This document shows, one piece after another, positions 60,463-64,000 of a stretch of DNA of 64,000 bases. Both the position numbers and the translations under genes were made by a program. Source of the DNA: an uncultured Treponema sp. (GTDB lineage: Bacteria; Spirochaetota; Spirochaetia; Treponematales; Treponemataceae); NCBI GenBank assembly GCA_947167745.1, contig CAMVJE010000007.1, positions 1-64,000 on the forward strand. Direction: 5' to 3'. Within the stretch, counting starts at the first letter, position 1, and each line of letters begins with the position of its first letter. The notes beneath the pieces are model-generated. The model was not told the origin of the DNA. It did no database searches and saw only the letters and a program-made list of their open reading frames with translations.

Positions 60463-61302
60463 ATGTTACAAGATTTCATTACTTTCTTTCACTTCAATTT
60501 TCCCTTCGTGCAGAGGGCTTTTATCGTCGGTATTCTGGTGGCTCTCTGCTCTTCTTTGCTAGGCGTTACCCTTGTTCTCAAACGATTCAGCTTTATCGGC
60601 GACGGATTGAGTCATGTGGCTTTCGGAGCTATGTCTATTGCCGCCGTCGTAAATCTTTCAAACAATATGTATCTCGTGCTTCCGGTCACTGTGATTGCGG
60701 CCATTCTGCTTCTTCGCACGGGTAAAAATACCAAAATTCAGGGAGATGCCGCCGTGGCAATGATTTCCGTGGCTTCGCTTGCCCTTGGCTACCTGATAAT
60801 GAACATTTTCAAGCCATCGAATAATCTCTCTGGGGATGTCTGTTCAACACTTTTCGGCTCGTATTCAATTCTCACGCTTACGAAAGGCGAAGTCTGGCTC
60901 TGTGCGGGTCTTTCACTAGCCGTAATCGCCGCATTCATCATCTTTTATAATAAAATTTTTGCCGTTACTTTTGACGAATCTTTTGCCCAGGCCGTGGGAA
61001 CTCATGCCTCTGTCTACAATCTTGTTATCGCTATCATAATCGCCGTGATTATCGTCCTTGCAATGAACTTGGTTGGCTCACTTTTGATTTCAGCCCTGGT
61101 GATTTTTCCGGCTCTTTCGGCAATGCGGGTCTTCAAAAGTTTCAAGAGCGTAACAATTTGCTCTGTCATCATCAGCGTTACATGCGCTCTTACGGGGCTT
61201 TTGATTTCCGTACCCGCAGGCACCCCGGTCGGCTCAACAATAGTGGCCGCAGATTTGCTGGCCTTCATCATATTCTACATCGTGGGAAAAGTAAGGAGTT
61301 AG
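60463..61302 (+). CDS. znuB: Zinc ABC transporter, permease
   Basis: 279 aa from ATG 60463 (GGAGG 60454-60458); the open frame extends further upstream but inside znuC. ABC-3 family with about eight membrane helices: VQRAFIVGILVALCSSLLGVTLVLKR, FSFIGDGLSHVAFGAMS, VISVTCALTGLLISVPAGTPVGSTIV. It moves zinc through the inner membrane. Confidence 0.94.
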   Translation: MLQDFITFFHFNFPFVQRAFIVGILVALCSSLLGVTLVLKRFSFIGDGLSHVAFGAMSIAAVVNLSNNMYLVLPVTVIAAILLLRTGKNTKIQGDAAVAMISVASLALGYLIMNIFKPSNNLSGDVCSTLFGSYSILTLTKGEVWLCAGLSLAVIAAFIIFYNKIFAVTFDESFAQAVGTHASVYNLVIAIIIAVIIVLAMNLVGSLLISALVIFPALSAMRVFKSFKSVTICSVIISVTCALTGLLISVPAGTPVGSTIVAADLLAFIIFYIVGKVRS

Positions 61303-61305
61303 AAA

Positions 61306-61848
61306 ATGAAAACGATAATTCGTGTTAATTTGTGTAATTCGTATCTTTTATTTCTTCTCATCTGTCTTGGATCTATCTCCTGCAAAGAAAAATCTCCTGT
61401 CGCGACCAGCTTTGCCATTCCTGAAAATGCACTTCCTGCCGAAGAAGCCGCTGTCGCCGCCAACAATGCAACTTCTGCCAGTGCCGCCACATCTTCTGGC
61501 GGCACAAAAATCGACTACGACCTTTCTTCAATGAACGCAAACATGGTTTATGCAGAGGTCTTTAACATGATGGCTGAACCTGAAATTTATGACGAAAAAA
61601 CCGTCAGAATGAAAGGAAAATTTGCTGCGTATCCGAATTCACCCACTGCAAATGGTGGCACGGCTTATGCGGTAATAATTACGGATGCACTTGCCTGCTG
61701 CCAAACCGGAATCGAATTCAAATACGATTTTGGAGGAAAACTCCCGAAAGAAGGCGATGAAATCACCGTTACGGGAAGGTATGTCACTGCCTTTCTCTCT
61801 GGAGATATTGCCTACAATTATGTAAAAGCCGATTCTGTGGAAATGTAG
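61306..61848 (+). CDS. Lipoprotein with a DUF1980/TIGR03943-C-like domain, last gene of the zinc operon
   Basis: 180 aa. Signal peptide with lipobox LGSISC (Cys near 26), then an Ala/Ser/Thr-rich linker. The folded part (about 75-180) reads EPEIYDEKTVRMKGKF, ITDALACCQTGIEF and GDEITVTGRYV. That layout recalls the OB-like C-terminal domain of the YcgQ/DUF1980 family, whose members are often under Zur control and carry a CC motif. The match is by eye. ATG lies 3 nt after the znuB stop, so it belongs to the operon and may handle zinc in the periplasm. Confidence 0.65.
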   Translation: MKTIIRVNLCNSYLLFLLICLGSISCKEKSPVATSFAIPENALPAEEAAVAANNATSASAATSSGGTKIDYDLSSMNANMVYAEVFNMMAEPEIYDEKTVRMKGKFAAYPNSPTANGGTAYAVIITDALACCQTGIEFKYDFGGKLPKEGDEITVTGRYVTAFLSGDIAYNYVKADSVEM

Positions 61849-61872
61849 GAATTTTCTGCCGATAATCATAGC

Positions 61873-63390
61873 ATGAAGAAATTTGCCCTTATTATCGGAA
61901 TAATCTCGCTTTTTCAGACAATTGCTTTTTCTCAGTCAAAAAACACAAAAATCACCTATTCTGGCGATTCAAGCTATAAAATGGTAGAAAGAACCAATCT
62001 GCGCCGTTATGTGAACGGTAAATATTCTGGTCTTACTAGCCGAGAAGTTCGTTCTTTTATTAGCCGGAGCGATGCACCTGTTGGAATCCGCTCTTCAAAA
62101 GCAGACCGCTGGTATGACGGCAATTTCTTTGTCATTGAAGAGACACTCCGTAATTCCCAGTCAACGATGGCCGGCATTCATGACGCTATTCCTTCTGTTT
62201 TTAAAATCTCTGCTGACGGAAAAATGACCATGATTTCCGATAACGGCTATCCCACATTCCGAAGTTTTCCTTCTTACACCACCGAGCAGCTAAAACCGGG
62301 CGATTCATGGAAAGGAGAAGGCGAGCGGGCTGTTGACCCCATGAACAAAGGCATTTTTACTCGTATTCCACTTTTGGTCCTTTACACTTTTGAAGGAGCT
62401 GAAGTCTACAAAGGTGAGAATGTATATAGAATAAAAGCGATTTGGCAGACGAATTACGGGTTTTCAAATTTTGACCGTGACCCAAAGGGAGATGAATCGC
62501 TCAGGCAGGCAAGAGGCGGTCACAAAGCGGACATAATCGTGCGGCAAAGCACTGGCGAAGCAATTCTTATCAGCGACAATGTTGACGAGACTTTCACCTA
62601 CACCGACGGAACTAAAGTTAATCTCAAAGGAACGATTACCATGTTTACCGAATATCCGCCTGCAATCGACCGCGACAAGCTGATTTTTGCTCTTAACCGA
62701 ATCGCAAAAGCCGATGACAAGCCGAAAGCAGGAAAAGACACGACAAGCACAAGTGGCACAGGTCTCGCCGGAGGAAATGGCTCTGGAAGCGGAACTTTCG
62801 GCTCATCAGGAAGCGGAGCGGCCGTCGCAAGCGCGAAAGGCACTTCTTCTGGTAAGGGTACGACGGGCACAGGCGGAAAATCGTCCGGCTCGACAAGCTC
62901 AAATAGCACAATTTCTGGATTTGGTGGCACTGGCTCAGGCACAGGCGGAAAATCTTCCCTCTCGGAAAAAATCGCCTCTTCAAAAGACAGAGGCACAAGC
63001 TCTAGTGGAAATTCTAAAAACAATATGGTCTTTGAGGAAACGCCCGCCGGTCTGCGTCTTTCCGTGCGTGACATAAAATTCAAGGCGGACAGCGATGAAG
63101 TTCTCGCCACGGAAAAATCCCGCCTTGATGAAATAGCAGAAGTCTTAAAACTGGCGCCAAATTCCCAGTTCTTGATTGAAGGACATACGGCGGCCGTGGG
63201 AAAACCCCAGGGCGAGCAGACACTTTCTGTTCAGCGCGCCCGCCGAATCGCCGCGGAATTGTCAAATCGGGGAATCGCCGCCGACCGCTTTATCTGCAAA
63301 GGTCACGGCGGCACAAAACCTGTTGCAAGCAACTCCACCGACGAAGGCCGCGCCCAGAACCGCCGCGTAGAAATTACGATTCTAGAGTAG
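61873..63390 (+). CDS. OmpA-family peptidoglycan-associated protein
   Basis: 505 aa. Signal peptide KFALIIGIISLFQTIAFSQ. The N-terminal 270 residues are a beta-rich domain (NLRRYVNGKYSGLTSREVRSF, EGAEVYKGENVYRIKAIWQTN). A Gly/Ser/Thr-rich linker (about 285-380) follows, then the OmpA C-terminal domain (about 395-505: IKFKADSDEVLATEKSRLDEIA, FLIEGHTAAVG, RARRIAAELSNRGIAADRF, GRAQNRRVEI), which binds peptidoglycan. In spirochaetes such proteins link the outer membrane region to the wall. It starts 24 bp after the zinc lipoprotein gene. Confidence 0.93.
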   Translation: MKKFALIIGIISLFQTIAFSQSKNTKITYSGDSSYKMVERTNLRRYVNGKYSGLTSREVRSFISRSDAPVGIRSSKADRWYDGNFFVIEETLRNSQSTMAGIHDAIPSVFKISADGKMTMISDNGYPTFRSFPSYTTEQLKPGDSWKGEGERAVDPMNKGIFTRIPLLVLYTFEGAEVYKGENVYRIKAIWQTNYGFSNFDRDPKGDESLRQARGGHKADIIVRQSTGEAILISDNVDETFTYTDGTKVNLKGTITMFTEYPPAIDRDKLIFALNRIAKADDKPKAGKDTTSTSGTGLAGGNGSGSGTFGSSGSGAAVASAKGTSSGKGTTGTGGKSSGSTSSNSTISGFGGTGSGTGGKSSLSEKIASSKDRGTSSSGNSKNNMVFEETPAGLRLSVRDIKFKADSDEVLATEKSRLDEIAEVLKLAPNSQFLIEGHTAAVGKPQGEQTLSVQRARRIAAELSNRGIAADRFICKGHGGTKPVASNSTDEGRAQNRRVEITILE

Positions 63391-63401
63391 CCCGACAATG
63401 C

Positions 63402-63529
63402 AAAAAAAAGACGGTCTCCCGTCGGCAACCTGCCCCAAACATCGCAGTGAGCAAAGCTCAGGCGATTTTGTGTCAGAACCCAAACGAGCACAACAACGCA
63501 AGTGCTCGCGACTCCGACCGTCTTTTTTT
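63402..63529. terminator. Long two-way terminator or structured RNA between convergent genes
   Basis: AAAAAAAAGACGGTC (63402-63416) pairs with GACCGTCTTTTTTT (63516-63529), closing about 100 nt that hold further hairpins: GAGC-AAA-GCTC (63452-63462) and GAGCAC/GTGCTC (63485-63490 with 63502-63507). It has A and T runs at both ends, so it can stop both the OmpA-family gene and guaB. The size of the enclosed domain is unusual for a plain terminator. Confidence 0.7.
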
Positions 63530-63545
63530 GTTTTATCCGTCTATT

Positions 63546-64000
63546 CTAGCTCTGCATACTTGTATTCTTAACAATAACATCATGGGCACCGCCTTCTGTG
63601 ATTGAAACAGAAGAAACCAACGTGAGCTTGGCCTTTTCCTGCAATTCAGGAATTGAAAGGGCGCCACAGTTACACATTGTGTGAGTAACCTTGCGGAGGG
63701 TCATGCCAACGCCGTCGTGCAAGTGGCCGGCATAAGGAACATAAGAATCAACGCCTTCTTCAAAAGCCATTGATTTTTTGCCGCCGAGGTCATAGCGCTG
63801 CCAGTTGCGAGCCCTGTTGCTTCCTTCGCCCCAGTACTCTTTGACATAGTTGCCGTTTACGACCAGTTTGTTTGAAGGTGACTCATCGAAGCGGGCAAAG
63901 TAGCGGCCCAACATAACGAAGTCTGCTCCCATTGCAAGGGCAAGTGTGATGTGGTAGTCGTGAACGATGCCGCCGTCTGAACAGATTGGAATGTAAATGC
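63546..64000 (-). CDS. guaB: Inosine-5'-monophosphate dehydrogenase (C-terminal part, 5' end outside window)
   Basis: About 151 residues are visible, entering at the right edge. [20 protein letters not shown] is the Asp-Gly-Gly loop that binds the IMP phosphate, and [17 protein letters not shown] is the second phosphate motif. The active-site flap region appears as [17 protein letters not shown], a variant of the usual [25 protein letters not shown] and [17 protein letters not shown] complete the family pattern. It makes XMP for guanine nucleotides. The catalytic Cys loop lies outside the window. Confidence 0.88.
   Translation of the reverse strand, partial: IYIPICSDGGIVHDYHITLALAMGADFVMLGRYFARFDESPSNKLVVNGNYVKEYWGEGSNRARNWQRYDLGGKKSMAFEEGVDSYVPYAGHLHDGVGMTLRKVTHTMCNCGALSIPELQEKAKLTLVSSVSITEGGAHDVIVKNTSMQS

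Noticed and set aside
63402..63529. tRNA or tmRNA
   Set aside because: No cloverleaf, no T-arm TTCGANT in the right place and no tag reading frame.

Overview
The window looks like a chromosomal piece of a Treponema-like spirochaete, probably from a gut or rumen. This is inferred from gene families only, with no database search. Pointers are diderm surface proteins (lipoproteins, an OmpA-domain protein, InlB-repeat and BspA-like leucine-rich-repeat proteins), a soluble chemoreceptor, an anaerobic NrdD/NrdG pair, fumarate-reductase-like flavolipoproteins, and many short palindromes between genes. No transposase, integrase, rRNA or CRISPR array was seen.

Layout. (1) 1-2666: 5' two thirds of purL on the minus strand, running off the left edge. 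(2) 2.7-18.7 kb: accessory territory. Two gene blocks are separated by two broken copies of the 5' part of purL (7180-8204 and 18144-18654). Block A (2.7-6.9 kb) has an Xre regulator facing a run of secreted unknowns, a small membrane protein and a KilA-N protein. Block B (8.3-18.1 kb) has a histidine kinase/response regulator/membrane-sensor operon, the mobile mystery A/B pair (regulator plus Fic) bracketed by an 18-bp palindrome, a possible PD-(D/E)XK protein, a zinc-finger/LRR/transmembrane protein, and a zinc-ribbon/SPFH/small-membrane operon. (3) 18.7-33 kb: soluble LacI-type chemoreceptor, hisG-hisB-Lrp regulator-aminotransferase, TPR protein, acyltransferase, a degenerate GHKL protein, tRNA-Ala(CGC), nrdD-nrdG, flavodoxin and hutH. 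(4) 33-40.6 kb: a small exported helical protein, kduI, two gene remnants, and two large surface lipoproteins behind a probable 25-aa leader ORF. (5) 40.7-51.4 kb: glycine riboswitch plus sodium:amino-acid symporter, beta-barrel protein, Xre protein, hisD, def-fmt, PASTA protein, Na/Pi cotransporter, DtxR-family regulator, a likely sRNA, and a metallo-hydrolase. (6) 51.5-58 kb: operon of an HD-GYP propeller sensor, a BMP-type lipid/nucleoside-type binding protein, and a flavoreductase. (7) 58-63.4 kb: zur-znuA-znuC-znuB plus a possible zinc-related lipoprotein, then an OmpA-family protein. (8) 63.5 kb to the end: C-terminal part of guaB.

How parts may work together. The DtxR-type regulator carries the Cys-Glu-His metal-site pattern of iron-responsive DtxR. 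TTA-N7-CTAAC-like operators sit on its own promoter, on the promoter of a terminator-ended non-coding transcript next to it, and in the flavodoxin leader 19 kb away. This suggests an iron-sparing regulon with an sRNA. The purL ghosts suggest that the purL 5' end has repeatedly served as a landing or recombination point for accessory DNA. The LRR/zinc-ribbon/SPFH cluster lies between the two ghosts and is the best candidate here for an undescribed membrane-associated system.
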